Assembly (NCBI GenBank): GCA_903924405.1
Contig: CAIYBH010000373.1
Coordinates: forward strand, 62,001-126,000
Length of the DNA stretch: 64,000 nucleotides
From: an uncultured Planctomycetaceae bacterium
GTDB taxonomy: Bacteria > Planctomycetota > Planctomycetia > Planctomycetales > Planctomycetaceae
Direction: 5' to 3'
Numbering within the stretch: position 1 is the stretch's first letter; every line of letters starts with the position of its first letter. The translations under genes and the position numbers were made by a program. The notes beneath the pieces are model-generated. The model was not told the origin of the DNA and ran no database searches. It saw nothing but the letters and a program-made list of their open reading frames with translations. Shown in pieces: positions 1 through 9,643 of the stretch.

Positions 1-221
1 AGCCGTGTCGTCATCCATCAGTACGCAGGTGCTTGCCAGTCTCTGCCATCGATCTGACGGACTGCAGTTTCAGGGCTTTTGAAGGCGCTGGCGAACTGAT
101 TCGCAGCGAAATTGTTCTGAGGACAACCGGCAGCAAAGCTGCCCGAATCGTCAGGGATTTTTTCCAGCATTCGAGACGTCGCGGGCAGCAGTTCGCAGCA
201 AAGCATGAAGGACCAGCAACT

Positions 222-701
222 ATGATTCGCGGGGGTAAGACGTTGGCCCCGAGTTGGCCATGGCTGTGGATGATCTCCGTCGGAGTAACGCTCTGCGGGT
301 GCGGTGAGGATCGTCCTCGCGCATACCCGGCGAATGGTCGAGTCGTTTTTTCTGATGGAACTCCCGTTAAACTGGGAACTGTGGAACTGCTGTCCGCAGA
401 ACATGGCACGACGGCGACAGGGCGCATTCAGCCTGATGGAACCTTTGTTCTGGGAACATGGGAAAGCACCGACGGCGCCTGTGCCGGGGATCACAAAGCC
501 ATTGTTTCTCAGATGCTGATCTTCGACGGAATGGTCCGGCACACCACGGACCATGGATCACCAGTCGACACGAAATATGGGTCGTACACCACCAGTCCAC
601 TCCGGGTCACGATTCGCAAATCACCCAGTAACAACCTTGAACTGCAGGTGGAGAAGGCGCGGCGCGAAACCGGCGGAGCATCCGGTTCGGGTGCGAAATG
701 A
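222..701 (+). CDS. small lipoprotein with carboxypeptidase-regulatory-like fold
   Basis: The frame encodes a 159-residue protein from the ATG at 222; an upstream extension to 33 is open but would bury the signal peptide. The N-terminus has a hydrophobic stretch ending in a lipobox (L24-C25-G26-C27), so the mature protein should be lipid-anchored at C27. After it comes a short beta-rich domain of the kind 'NGRVVFSDGTPVKLGTVEL', with the G-x-V-x-F-x-D-G-x-P-V pattern common in small planctomycete lipoproteins with a carboxypeptidase-regulatory-like or transthyretin-like fold. Function is unknown. It stands alone, about 200 bp upstream of an asparaginase-family gene. Confidence 0.7.
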   Translation: MIRGGKTLAPSWPWLWMISVGVTLCGCGEDRPRAYPANGRVVFSDGTPVKLGTVELLSAEHGTTATGRIQPDGTFVLGTWESTDGACAGDHKAIVSQMLIFDGMVRHTTDHGSPVDTKYGSYTTSPLRVTIRKSPSNNLELQVEKARRETGGASGSGAK

Positions 702-904
702 ATCCCGAGTACGCGGACGCACATGCAGGCACCTGATCATGCCCCCTGGCAACAAACGCCACCAGGTAACTCAAGCACCTGCTGGACGAGGAAATGCCGA
801 AAACCCCGGGACTCAGAGCGACCAGGGAAGGCGGACTGTAGTGACACAGATCAATTCCCACCGACCTGAAGCGGCATAGAAATTCGAATGGACAAGAGAG
901 CGGC

Positions 905-1399
905 ATGAAGATTCGCTTTATTACCGTGGGTGGAACAATCGACAAGGTCTACTTTGATCAACTCAGCCAGTATCAGGTGGGACCACCAGGAGTCGAACGG
1001 ATCCTGCAGGATGTTCCGGTGGGATTTGAATACGAAATCGAATCGCTGATGCGCAAGGACAGCCTCGATATGACCGATGAAGATCGGAACCTCGTCGCGG
1101 CTGCGGTCGAGCGATCCCCGGAATCCCGAATCCTGATCACTCATGGAACCGACACCATGATTGAAACGGCGCGGCGACTGGCCGGATTGACGAACAAGCG
1201 CGTGGTCTTAACGGGCGCGATGCAACCAGCGGGATTCCGGAATTCTGACGCGACGTTTAATCTGGGGCTGGCCCTTGGAGTCCTGCTGTCAGATTCCGGC
1301 CGTGGGGTCTGGCTCGCCATGAGTGGCCAGGTTTTTGATCCCTACTCAGTGCGGAAGAATCGAGATCTGGGAAGATTTGAACACGCGGGAACGAATTGA
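905..1399 (+). CDS. short asparaginase-family protein (N-terminal domain only)
   Basis: This 164-residue protein carries the signature elements of the L-asparaginase N-terminal domain: the GGTID loop with Thr11 at the usual nucleophile position, THGTDT (residues 79-84) with the second Thr-Asp pair, and TGAMQP (103-108). Classical type I/II enzymes are about 330 residues with a C-terminal domain that completes the active-site dimer. Here the chain ends near residue 164, immediately followed by a stop and a hairpin. Single-domain asparaginase-like proteins of this length exist as a family, so this need not be a truncation. Hydrolysis of asparagine or a related amide is inferred, not shown. Confidence 0.8.
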   Translation: MKIRFITVGGTIDKVYFDQLSQYQVGPPGVERILQDVPVGFEYEIESLMRKDSLDMTDEDRNLVAAAVERSPESRILITHGTDTMIETARRLAGLTNKRVVLTGAMQPAGFRNSDATFNLGLALGVLLSDSGRGVWLAMSGQVFDPYSVRKNRDLGRFEHAGTN

Positions 1400-1757
1400 A
1401 TCTTGCCCAACCCCGTTTCCGGCCGCTGATCGGCCGGATTCGTTGGCAAATCCCCCAGGACAGGATTTCGCGGCGCTTTGCCGCCGTATCCGGCTCAGGT
1501 TGAGGCTGAATTCTTAAGAAAATCGTGAATTCGCCCGTGGAAGACAGGGGGAGATTTGTAAGCCGCAATAGCGGGATTCCGGAAATCCGCCAGGAAAATC
1601 GACTTACAGAAATGCGTCGATACCGGGCGCGGAAGGAATCGAGTATGCTTTTCCAACTCCGGGACATTCTGCGCAGGTAACTCCTGCCGCGGTGAATTTT
1701 CCCTGTCAACAGCATTGGTGGGCTCCGGCGCACCCTCTTATAACTGACCTGAAGATT
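1400..1757. other. gene-less stretch between asparaginase and yidC
   Basis: No convincing coding frame is visible over 358 bp. It holds a GC-rich hairpin just after the asparaginase stop and a weaker inverted repeat (GGATT/AATCC) near 1575. The rest presumably contains the yidC promoter, which I cannot place. Confidence 0.5.
1419..1437. terminator. GC hairpin after asparaginase gene
   Basis: CCGGCCG (1419-1425) pairs perfectly with CGGCCGG (1431-1437) across a 5-nt loop, 20 bp after the stop codon. No T-tract follows, so intrinsic termination is only a possibility. Confidence 0.4.
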
Positions 1758-3959
1758 ATGGAAAACCGTCGACTTTTCATCTTCCTGTTATCCACAATGA
1801 CCTTTCTGTGGCTCTGGTCCAGCTATCTGGCCCCGCCTCCGCCGGAACCGGATGCTGCCGCCGAAGCCACTGCAGACGAAAGTACAGGTTCGGACGCTGC
1901 GGTGGCCGGGACAGCCAACGGCGAGGACGCCGCTTCCGTCGCAGGAGAAACTCCGACGAAAGCCGCGGCAGCCGACCAGACGGCATCACAGCCTCCCGCC
2001 ATTCAGATTCCGCAGTATGAAAGTCGTACAATCACGCTGGGATCACTCCAGTCAGACAGTGGTTACGCACTAGAAGTCGTGCTGACATCAGCTGGTGCTG
2101 CGGTAGAAAGTGTGTCCTTAACCTCACCACAGTTTCACGATCTGCAGGATGTGCAGAAAGCCGCTCGCATCGTGGGCAACAACAGCACATCGGATCGGAC
2201 CTTCACGACGGCAATCGCTGAAGTCGATCGGTTGTTGCTTCCTGAGGGAAAATCTCTTGAAACCGTTGACTGGAAACTGGCGCAGACCGCAAACACTGAC
2301 GATGCGGCAACGGCAGTCTGGGAATATGACTCTCCCGACGGCCGGTTCCGTTTACGCAAAACGTATTCACTGCCGCGAACAACTCTCTCCGGCAAAGAAC
2401 TGGCCCAGGCCTGGAGAGACAATCCATCCGTGTACACCGTCACCCTAACTCTGGACATTGTCAATCTGACGGCGGCGGACCAGGTATTCGACTACGAAAT
2501 GCAGGGCCCCGTGGGCCTGCTGCTGGAAAACAAAGAGCACACGTTCAAGTACCACGACATCCATGTGGAATTTGCAGACAGCAAGGCGGCATCGCTGAAC
2601 ATTGCAGCACTGCAAAGTTACTGTGACCGTATCGATGAAGAGCTTGGCTATCGTGCTTCGCCCGCCGAACTTCGCGAAAAACTTCGGGAAGATCGCGAAT
2701 GGACCACCGTACCCCGGTATGTCGGCGTTGACGTGCAGTTCTTCTCAGCACTGGTCGCCCCCGGCGTTCAAGCCGGTGCTGATTCCAGCGAAACATCTGA
2801 AGTGACCTGGATTGATCGTACCTACCCGATGCTGATTGGACCGGACCTGCGAGAACGCGTTGAGCCATTTTTTGTGGCCAGAATCATGAAAGGACTCTGG
2901 ACGGCCTTTGCCGGTCGCGAAGTCGATCCCCGGACCGCAGATCTCAGTTTCCGAATCGCCAGCGTGCCACTGACTCTTAAGCCAAACGGCACCATCTCGC
3001 ACAACTACGCCTTCTTTGTGGGACCGAAACGTCGTGAACTGCTGGACCCCCAGCCCTTCGCCGCCGGTCAGGTACTCAACTACGGCTGGTTCGGTCCCGT
3101 AGCCCGCATTATGCACTTCCTGCTGGACTTCTTTCACGGGCTCGGTCTGCCCTATGCATTCGCCATCGTTTGCCTCACAATTCTGGTGCGAGGCTGTCTG
3201 TTTCCTCTGTCGAAGAAGCAGGCTGTTATGGCTGCACGCCAGAAAGAACTGCAGCCGCAGTTGAAAGCACTGAAAGAGAAATGCGGCAATGACCAACAGA
3301 AGTTTGCACGAGCCCAGATGGATCTGTGGCGCAAGCACAACATCAACCCACTCTCGGGTTGCCTGCCATTGTTTCTGCAACTGCCTATCTTTGTCGGACT
3401 GTACACCGCCCTGAACTCGGCAGTGGACTTGCGGGGACAATCGTTCCTCTGGATTGATAACCTGGCCGCCCCGGACGCGTTGTTTCGCCTGCCATTCGCT
3501 CTGCCATTCGGGATGGGGCATGACTTCAGTATTCTTCCGTTGTGTACTGTGGCCCTGTTCCTGACTCAGCAGAAGATGTTTATGCCTCCTGCTCAGGATG
3601 AACAGCAGGAAATGCAGCACAAGATGATGAATATCATGACAGGGGTGATGGGCATCTTTTTCTGGCATCAGCCCGCGGGGCTTTGTGTCTACTTCATCGC
3701 GTCCAGCACGTGGAGCATCGCTGAACGCAAATTGCTGGGAACAGCCAGCCCCGCACCCGCCAGCAATGTGGAACTGATCATTCCGGACGACACCCCCAAG
3801 GCAGCCGCTGGCTCAAAAGCCAGCACCGAGCCTGTCAACGGTCCGACGAAGCCCGCTGGATTTCTGCAGAGGCTGCTTGATGCGGCCGCTGAAGCACAGA
3901 AACAGGCGGAAAGTCAGAAAGGCCGCAATGACCGAAAGGGTCGAAAGAAACAGGACTGA
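1758..3959 (+). CDS. yidC: membrane protein insertase YidC
   Basis: The 733-residue product from the ATG at 1758 is a full Gram-negative-type YidC. It has an N-terminal transmembrane segment (about residues 4-21, followed by a proline-rich linker), an Ala/Glu-rich linker, a large periplasmic beta domain (about 90-450), then the conserved insertase core with hydrophobic segments from about 475 onward, including the 'INPLSGCLPLFLQLPIF' region typical of YidC/Oxa1. The tail is rich in Lys, Gln and Arg, as expected for ribosome contact. It inserts and folds inner-membrane proteins. The usual neighbours rpmH, rnpA and yidD are absent; a CbiX-like gene follows 62 bp downstream. A 22-codon upstream extension is open but lacks signal-anchor logic. 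Confidence 0.95.
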   Translation: MENRRLFIFLLSTMTFLWLWSSYLAPPPPEPDAAAEATADESTGSDAAVAGTANGEDAASVAGETPTKAAAADQTASQPPAIQIPQYESRTITLGSLQSDSGYALEVVLTSAGAAVESVSLTSPQFHDLQDVQKAARIVGNNSTSDRTFTTAIAEVDRLLLPEGKSLETVDWKLAQTANTDDAATAVWEYDSPDGRFRLRKTYSLPRTTLSGKELAQAWRDNPSVYTVTLTLDIVNLTAADQVFDYEMQGPVGLLLENKEHTFKYHDIHVEFADSKAASLNIAALQSYCDRIDEELGYRASPAELREKLREDREWTTVPRYVGVDVQFFSALVAPGVQAGADSSETSEVTWIDRTYPMLIGPDLRERVEPFFVARIMKGLWTAFAGREVDPRTADLSFRIASVPLTLKPNGTISHNYAFFVGPKRRELLDPQPFAAGQVLNYGWFGPVARIMHFLLDFFHGLGLPYAFAIVCLTILVRGCLFPLSKKQAVMAARQKELQPQLKALKEKCGNDQQKFARAQMDLWRKHNINPLSGCLPLFLQLPIFVGLYTALNSAVDLRGQSFLWIDNLAAPDALFRLPFALPFGMGHDFSILPLCTVALFLTQQKMFMPPAQDEQQEMQHKMMNIMTGVMGIFFWHQPAGLCVYFIASSTWSIAERKLLGTASPAPASNVELIIPDDTPKAAAGSKASTEPVNGPTKPAGFLQRLLDAAAEAQKQAESQKGRNDRKGRKKQD

Positions 3960-4021
3960 TTCCAGGGATTCGTAGACCGATCACCGAAGCCCCTGAAGGT
4001 GCTCGGCAGCGAGGATCATCC

Positions 4022-4453
4022 ATGCAGCAGGACATCTCCCCTCCAGTCACCGCGATCCTGATCGTTGATCACGGATCGCGCCGGGCTGAAAGCAATCAGT
4101 TGCTGCACGATGCAGCTCGCCGGTTCGAGAAGCAATCTCAGTACTCAATTGTTGAACCGGCCCACATGGAGTTGGCTGAACCCAGTATTCGGCAGGCCTT
4201 CGATCGCTGCGTCAGCAGGGGTGCGCAGCGCGTCGTTGTGTTTCCCTGGTTTCTGTCACCCGGACGACACTGGACCGAGGACATTCCCGAACTGGTGCAC
4301 GAAGCAGCCCAGCAGCACCCGAACGTTGAATGGCTGGTCACCCCACCCTTTGGCATTCATCCCGGGCTGATGACGGCTGTCAACGACCGGATTGATGTCA
4401 GTGTCCGAAGATTCGACGCGGAACGAACAGAGACTCAGGCGGCGGGTCATTGA
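4022..4453 (+). CDS. CbiX/SirB-like short chelatase
   Basis: A 143-residue protein with the hallmark DHGSR motif (His17) and a second His in the 'FPWFLSPGRHWTED' motif (His83), the two metal-binding histidines of sirohydrochlorin cobalto- or ferrochelatases. The length matches a single-domain CbiX(S)/SirB type. The family inserts Co2+ or Fe2+ into sirohydrochlorin for cobalamin or siroheme. No other tetrapyrrole gene is in the window, so substrate and metal are open. It lies 62 bp after yidC on the same strand and may be co-transcribed. Confidence 0.85.
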   Translation: MQQDISPPVTAILIVDHGSRRAESNQLLHDAARRFEKQSQYSIVEPAHMELAEPSIRQAFDRCVSRGAQRVVVFPWFLSPGRHWTEDIPELVHEAAQQHPNVEWLVTPPFGIHPGLMTAVNDRIDVSVRRFDAERTETQAAGH

Positions 4454-4634
4454 ACTCCGCAGCCCGGGGTGATCTTTCCTTTCCGCAAATTTCTCCGTCG
4501 TCCTCGACGAACCTCTCCTGACGAAGTCGGATCAGAGTGTGAAGCCGACTTCAGTAAGTTCCCTACGGAACGAATTCTCATTTCCTCAGTGCTCCCCGGA
4601 TCCCGGCCCGATGTACTACCGCCAGCCTCCCTGC

Positions 4635-5861
4635 ATGCGACCGTTATTTGTGCTGCTGCTGATTGCCAGTGGCTGCAGCCGATCAAATCCAGCTCCGATT
4701 CCTGCGAAGCCCCTGAAGGTCTTCTACGTAAAGCCCGTGACACAGGAAGTCACTGAAGAAGAAGAATTCACAGGCCGCATGGCGGCAACCGAACGCATCG
4801 AATTACGGGCTCGCGTCAGTGGCTACCTGCAGGAACTGGACTTCGCAGAAGGAAAGCCCGTCACCAGCAATCAGGTCCTGTTTCGAATTGACAATCGTCC
4901 GTTCCTTGCCGAGGAAAAGCGGACTGCCGCTGCCGTCAGCCAGTTTGAAGCACGTGCCAGACGACTGGAAAGCCAGGAATCACGGGCTCGTTCACTGTTT
5001 GAAAAACGGGCGATGTCCGAAGAGGAGTACGAAGCGATCAAGTACGAACTGACCGAAGCTCAGGCCTCATGGAAAGCAGCCATGGCGTCTCATGAAACGG
5101 CCAGACTGAATCTGGAATTCACTGAAGTCAGAGCACCAGTGGCGGGGACAATCGGGCAACGTCAGGTCGACCCCGGCAACCTGGTGGTTGAGGACCAGAC
5201 ACTGCTGGCCACCATCGTGCCGACCGACCGGCTTTATGTGCACTTCGATATGGACGAGCGCACTGTACTGCGACTCCGCCGAATGCAGCAGCCCGGAGCA
5301 AGACAGACCGCCCTTGATGAACCGGTGACCATCAGGATTGCACTCGCGGATTCAGAAGAATTCTCCATCACTGGGGTGGTGGATTTCCAGGACAACGAGA
5401 TCGACTCCTCAACTGGAACACTGAGAATTCGCGCGACTGTTGACAATGCCGGTGGACTTCTGTCACCGGGCCTGTTTGTCCGACTGAAATACCCCGTGGG
5501 ATCTCCGCAATCGTCACTGCTGATTCCGGAAGAGTGCCTCGCCTCAGACCAGGGGCGACCACTTGTTTATGTGGTGGCAAGTGATGCGGGGCGGACCATC
5601 GCCGCCGCGCGTTACATCGAGCTCGGTCCCATGGTCGGCGCCCTGCGTGTCATCAGAAGCGGGTTGGCGATTGACGATCAGGTCATCGCCACTGGCCTGC
5701 AGCGTCTGCGGAGAAACGCCGAAATCACCGCAGAGCAAATGCAGGAAGCACCCGCTGCCCCGAATCTGGACAGATCAGAACGAACACCTTCGGAACAGAA
5801 GCCTGACGCAGCGGAAAACAACCTTCCCCCCGCAAAAGCTGACTCGCGAAAACCAGCCTGA
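4635..5861 (+). CDS. RND efflux periplasmic adaptor (membrane fusion) lipoprotein
   Basis: The protein from ATG 4635 is 408 residues and starts with a lipoprotein signal (lipobox A11-S12-G13-C14). ATG 4611 in the same frame is an alternative. The order of domains is barrel-sandwich/lipoyl half ('ELRARVSGYLQEL'), alpha-helical hairpin rich in Ala, Arg and Glu, second lipoyl half ('APVAGTIGQRQVDPGNLV'), beta-barrel, and membrane-proximal domain, as in AcrA/MexA adaptors. The tail after about residue 370 is low-complexity and rich in Glu, Pro and Lys. It should bridge an inner-membrane RND pump to an outer-membrane channel. No permease or TolC gene is adjacent; an RND permease lies 39 kb away at 44551. 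Confidence 0.9.
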   Translation: MRPLFVLLLIASGCSRSNPAPIPAKPLKVFYVKPVTQEVTEEEEFTGRMAATERIELRARVSGYLQELDFAEGKPVTSNQVLFRIDNRPFLAEEKRTAAAVSQFEARARRLESQESRARSLFEKRAMSEEEYEAIKYELTEAQASWKAAMASHETARLNLEFTEVRAPVAGTIGQRQVDPGNLVVEDQTLLATIVPTDRLYVHFDMDERTVLRLRRMQQPGARQTALDEPVTIRIALADSEEFSITGVVDFQDNEIDSSTGTLRIRATVDNAGGLLSPGLFVRLKYPVGSPQSSLLIPEECLASDQGRPLVYVVASDAGRTIAAARYIELGPMVGALRVIRSGLAIDDQVIATGLQRLRRNAEITAEQMQEAPAAPNLDRSERTPSEQKPDAAENNLPPAKADSRKPA

Positions 5862-5916
5862 CCTTTGTTCGCCCAGTGCACAGCCGCGGATTACGCTGTC
5901 GGACGCGTCCTTTGAA

Positions 5917-5942
5917 CGCCCGGAGAAACGTTTCTCCGGGCG
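5917..5942. terminator. perfect 26-bp palindrome between adaptor and antiporter genes
   Basis: CGCCCGGAGAA at 5917-5927 is the exact reverse complement of 5932-5942, with ACGT at the centre, so the whole 26 bp is self-complementary. It begins 55 bp after the adaptor stop. As RNA it forms an 11-bp stem with a tetraloop; no T-run follows. It could be a terminator or a protein-binding operator. Confidence 0.45.
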
Positions 5943-6095
5943 ACGATGTCAGTGCAGCCGAAGAATTCAGCACCTCCCGCTGAACCGTCACTTGTTTCAA
6001 CATTTATTGTTTTGACAAGACTGCAGGCTGCACGTATGTTATCGCCCCGCGAGTCCACCCGGTATCACTTCTTGAATACGCAGGAACTCAGTTCC

Positions 6096-7349
6096 ATGAC
6101 CAACAGTGCCCTTGCCGAGCAATTTTTCCTGCAGATTGCGATCATTCTGCTGGTTTGCCGGGGTGTCGGAATTCTCGCTCGTCGGATGGGGCAGCCGCAG
6201 GTTGTTGCAGAAATGATCGCCGGTGTGTGTATGGGCCCCTCGCTGCTGGGGTTGTTTTTTCCAGAGCTTCAGAAAGCAATTTTCCCCTGGGACAAACTGA
6301 CGCGTGACACTCAGAGCTACCTGTATCCGGTCTCACAGCTCGGACTGGCCCTGTACATGTTCATTGTGGGGATGGAGTTTCGTCTGGACATCGTGCGATC
6401 GCAGTGGCGCAGTGCTGTAGCCGTCTCTCTTGCCGGGATGATCAGTCCCTTTGTGCTCGGTGCGGGACTCGGCTGGTACTTTCATAACTATACCTCGCTG
6501 TTCCCTGCGGGATCGAGTGTCTGGGGTTCGTCGGTGTTCCTCGGAGCCTCCATGTGCATCACAGCATTTCCCATGCTGGCCCGTATTATTCACTTCAAGG
6601 GGCTGAATGGAACGCGTATGGGAACGGTGGCCATTGGAGCCGGGGCCCTGGACGATGCCTGTGCATGGTGCCTGCTGGCCGTGGTATTATCCAGTCTGGA
6701 GAAAAGTCCCTCGGCGGCAATTCGGAGCATTGGCGGGGGCATCCTGCTGGTCATTCTCATTTCCCTTGTCATCCGCCCGGCGCTGTTGCGACTTCAGAAA
6801 TGGCTGGTCGCCGATGATTCTCTGACTGAGCCCGGTTTGGTGGTCTGTCTGGCCTTGATGTCTTTGTCTGCCTTTGCCACGGATCGTCTTGGCCTGCACG
6901 CGGTGTTCGGTGGATTTCTGATGGGAACCGCAATTCCCCGCGGCATCATGACCCACCAGGTGACGAAACGCGTGGAACCAATGACCGTCGCGCTGCTGCT
7001 GCCAATGTTTTTCACCTTCAGCGGGCTCAACACACGCATTGGACTGCTGAACACGCTGGAGGGCTGGATCATGAGCCTCGCTGTGTTGACGGTGGCCATG
7101 CTTGGTAAGGGAGTATCCTGCTGGTTGGCAGCACGTGCCACCGGAATCCCGAATCGAGAGGCGATGGGGATCGGTATTCTGATGAATGCTCGTGGACTGA
7201 TGGAATTGATCATTATCAACATCGGACGCGAAAAGGGCCTCATTTCCGACGAATTATTTGCGATGCTGGTCATCATGGCCATCATTACCACTCTGGTGGC
7301 GTCCCCCATCTTCGATCGACTTGTTGGCCCGGTGAAATCAGCCGAGTAA
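6096..7349 (+). CDS. cation:proton antiporter, Kef/NapA (CPA2) type
   Basis: A 417-residue polytopic membrane protein with about 12 hydrophobic segments. It shows CPA2-family features: the N-terminal 'VGILARRMGQPQVVAEMIAG' helix, a GPSLLG turn, a central 'GAGALDDACAWCLL' segment with paired Asp residues in the ion-binding position, and 'MNARGLMELIIINIG' near the end. It lacks the C-terminal TrkA-N and TrkA-C regulatory domains of KefB/KefC, so it is closer to stand-alone Na+(K+)/H+ exchangers. ATG 6096 is preferred over the open upstream extension because the first transmembrane helix follows it directly. Confidence 0.88.
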   Translation: MTNSALAEQFFLQIAIILLVCRGVGILARRMGQPQVVAEMIAGVCMGPSLLGLFFPELQKAIFPWDKLTRDTQSYLYPVSQLGLALYMFIVGMEFRLDIVRSQWRSAVAVSLAGMISPFVLGAGLGWYFHNYTSLFPAGSSVWGSSVFLGASMCITAFPMLARIIHFKGLNGTRMGTVAIGAGALDDACAWCLLAVVLSSLEKSPSAAIRSIGGGILLVILISLVIRPALLRLQKWLVADDSLTEPGLVVCLALMSLSAFATDRLGLHAVFGGFLMGTAIPRGIMTHQVTKRVEPMTVALLLPMFFTFSGLNTRIGLLNTLEGWIMSLAVLTVAMLGKGVSCWLAARATGIPNREAMGIGILMNARGLMELIIINIGREKGLISDELFAMLVIMAIITTLVASPIFDRLVGPVKSAE

Positions 7350-7393
7350 CGCGACTCCTTTTAATCCTCGATAGCATACGAGGTGATGGGAAC

Positions 7394-7407
7394 AGTTCCC
7401 GGGAACT
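7394..7407. promoter_or_regulatory. 14-bp perfect palindrome downstream of antiporter
   Basis: AGTTCCCGGGAACT reads the same on both strands, and an extra GGGAAC just before it gives a second overlapping inverted repeat (7388-7400). It lies 45 bp after the antiporter stop and about 170 bp before the next start. It may be an operator for the esterase gene or part of a terminator; no function is proven. Confidence 0.25.
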
Positions 7408-7575
7408 CCTGCTGAACCAGAACTGCGGTTTACTCCGCCGCAAATGTCTTCAGCGGCACGTCAGGAACTTGTGCGGGATGAACTTCAGCCAGCGGTGGCG
7501 GGAAACCGGCAGCAACCGTAAACTGCGGGCAGTCAAATCTCCTGCTCAGCAGTCCTCATTTGCCGGACGTCCACA

Positions 7576-9600
7576 ATGATGCGCAAGGGTTTCCTGCTCT
7601 TTGGGCTCCTGATCATCCTGCCTCTGAATCCCCTGACGGAGTCTGCTCAGGCACAAGGGCGATCACTTGCCGATAACCCTCAGCTGGAGAGCTTCTTCCA
7701 GCGAGAAGTTGTTCGTCTGGAGCAGGCCAATGACCTGACGAACTATCGCACCCGTGAAGAATGGGAAGCAGCGCGCCCCGCGCTGCGTGAAGAACTGTTC
7801 GATATGCTGGGACTCAGCCCGCGTCCGGCGAGTCTTCCGCTGCAGGCCACTGTGACAGGTGTCACAGAGCACCCGGAATTCATTGTGGAGAAACTGCATT
7901 TTCAGTCACTCCCGGGACTCTATGTCACTGGCAATCTCTACCGACCTCGGGAACAGCAACACCCCCTGCCGGCCATCCTTTATGTGTGCGGTCATGGACA
8001 GGTGAAACAGGACGGCGTCAGCTTTGGCAACAAGACGCACTATCAGCATCACGGCGGCTGGTTTGCACGCAACGGCTATGTGTGTCTGACCATCGACACG
8101 CTGCAACTTGGTGAGATTGAAGGTATCCACCATGGTACCTACCGCATGAATCGCTGGTGGTGGAATTCCCGGGGCTATACTCCGGCCGGTGTGGAAGCAT
8201 GGAACTGCATTCGGGCGCTGGATTATCTGCAGACTCGGTCCGAGGTGGACGGGAACCAACTGGGCGTCACCGGGCGTTCTGGTGGTGGAGCCTACAGCTG
8301 GTGGATCGCGGCACTTGACGATCGAATTCGCTGTGCGGTCCCGGTGGCAGGGATCACGTCGCTTCGTGATCATGTGGTACATGGCTGCATCGAGGGTCAC
8401 TGTGACTGTATGTTCATGGTGAATACCTTTCGATGGGACTTCGCGAAGGTGGCAGCACTTGTCGCCCCACGACCACTCCTGATTTCCAACACCGATAAGG
8501 ATCCCATTTTTCCTCTTGAAGGCGTGGTTGATATTCATCGTCAGGTACGCCATATCTATCGACTGCTGGATGCTGACGACCAGTTGGGACTGCAGATTAC
8601 TGAAGGCCCGCATGAAGATACTCAGGAACTGCATCTGCACGCGTTTCGCTGGTTCAATCGTTTCCTGCGAAATGACAAGTCACTGATCGAAAAGACTGCC
8701 GTAAAATTCTTTCCTCCCAGTCAGCTGAAAGTCTTCGCAACACTGCCGATCGACGAGGTGAATACACGGGTTGATGAGCTGTTCGTGCCTGCGGCGACAG
8801 CGCTGTCCGCGGCCACCGCACTTGACCAGCAGCAGATCCTGGCAAGTGATGCTGTGCGACGACTGGCAGACCGATGTTTTCGCGCGTGGCCACCGTCCGA
8901 CGAAATCTCTGAGGAATGTCAGCTCACGGTCGCTCCGGCCGCAGCTGTGGACGGACTGCCTTTTCAGGTGACGCAGATCAGATTTGACAGTCAGCCATTC
9001 GTACCACTGCAACTGGATGTTCGTTCTCCGTCATCCACACCACTCAATGAGCTCACGGAAATCCGCCTGCGGATTTCCAACGACTCTGCAGATCAGGACC
9101 TGACAGATTCTCAAAGTCCGTTCAGTGAGGCTTGCCTGACAGTACGTCCGGGAGCTCAGGGGCCGTGGAAGGGGGACGCAGCAAAGCAGGTGCAGATCGC
9201 CAGACGCTTCCAGCTGCTGGGGATGACACTGGATGGTATGCGAGTCTGGGATGTACGTCGCGCACTGCAGATGCTGCGTCAGCATTGTCCCCGCCTGCAG
9301 AAGCTAACCGTTGAGGCAGCCCCCGGCACGGAAGTCCATGTGCTGCTGGCGTCTCTTTTTGAGCCTCCGGCGTCCCTCCTTGTCCTGCCAGAACTGGCCT
9401 TCACGCCGGAGAACACCCCGTCAATCCTCAATCTGACTCGAACCCTTCCGCTTGAGGTCCTCCCGGTACTGGTGGCACAACGCACACAACTGGAAACTCA
9501 GACAGCAGCCGCAGCAGCCCCCTTCGCAGCAGCGGTCACGGCAGACCCACGCTGGCACGGATACCCGATCCGGTTTTCCGTATCGCCTGAGCAGCGGTGA
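7576..9600 (+). CDS. secreted acetyl-xylan-esterase-like alpha/beta hydrolase
   Basis: The 674-residue protein has an N-terminal signal peptide (hydrophobic core about residues 5-18, Ala-rich cleavage region near 27). The hydrolase domain follows: the GRSGGG nucleophile elbow places Ser235, 'TDKDPIFP' offers Asp309, and 'GPHEDT' offers His346. The fold resembles AXE1/acetyl xylan esterase and prolyl-oligopeptidase-like planctomycete enzymes, with an extra C-terminal region of about 280 residues that I do not recognise. It is likely exported and cleaves ester groups on carbohydrate. It stands alone, convergent with trpC. Confidence 0.8.
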   Translation: MMRKGFLLFGLLIILPLNPLTESAQAQGRSLADNPQLESFFQREVVRLEQANDLTNYRTREEWEAARPALREELFDMLGLSPRPASLPLQATVTGVTEHPEFIVEKLHFQSLPGLYVTGNLYRPREQQHPLPAILYVCGHGQVKQDGVSFGNKTHYQHHGGWFARNGYVCLTIDTLQLGEIEGIHHGTYRMNRWWWNSRGYTPAGVEAWNCIRALDYLQTRSEVDGNQLGVTGRSGGGAYSWWIAALDDRIRCAVPVAGITSLRDHVVHGCIEGHCDCMFMVNTFRWDFAKVAALVAPRPLLISNTDKDPIFPLEGVVDIHRQVRHIYRLLDADDQLGLQITEGPHEDTQELHLHAFRWFNRFLRNDKSLIEKTAVKFFPPSQLKVFATLPIDEVNTRVDELFVPAATALSAATALDQQQILASDAVRRLADRCFRAWPPSDEISEECQLTVAPAAAVDGLPFQVTQIRFDSQPFVPLQLDVRSPSSTPLNELTEIRLRISNDSADQDLTDSQSPFSEACLTVRPGAQGPWKGDAAKQVQIARRFQLLGMTLDGMRVWDVRRALQMLRQHCPRLQKLTVEAAPGTEVHVLLASLFEPPASLLVLPELAFTPENTPSILNLTRTLPLEVLPVLVAQRTQLETQTAAAAAPFAAAVTADPRWHGYPIRFSVSPEQR

Positions 9601-9643
9601 TCGCCGTCGCTGGAATCTGACAAGGCTTCGTACGTTCCCCGAT

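Noticed and set aside
2745-3668. 307-residue open frame opposite yidC
   Set aside because: It is a shadow of yidC codon bias; the protein has no recognisable features.
7906-8640. 244-residue open frame opposite the esterase
   Set aside because: It lies wholly within the esterase gene, which has the catalytic motifs.
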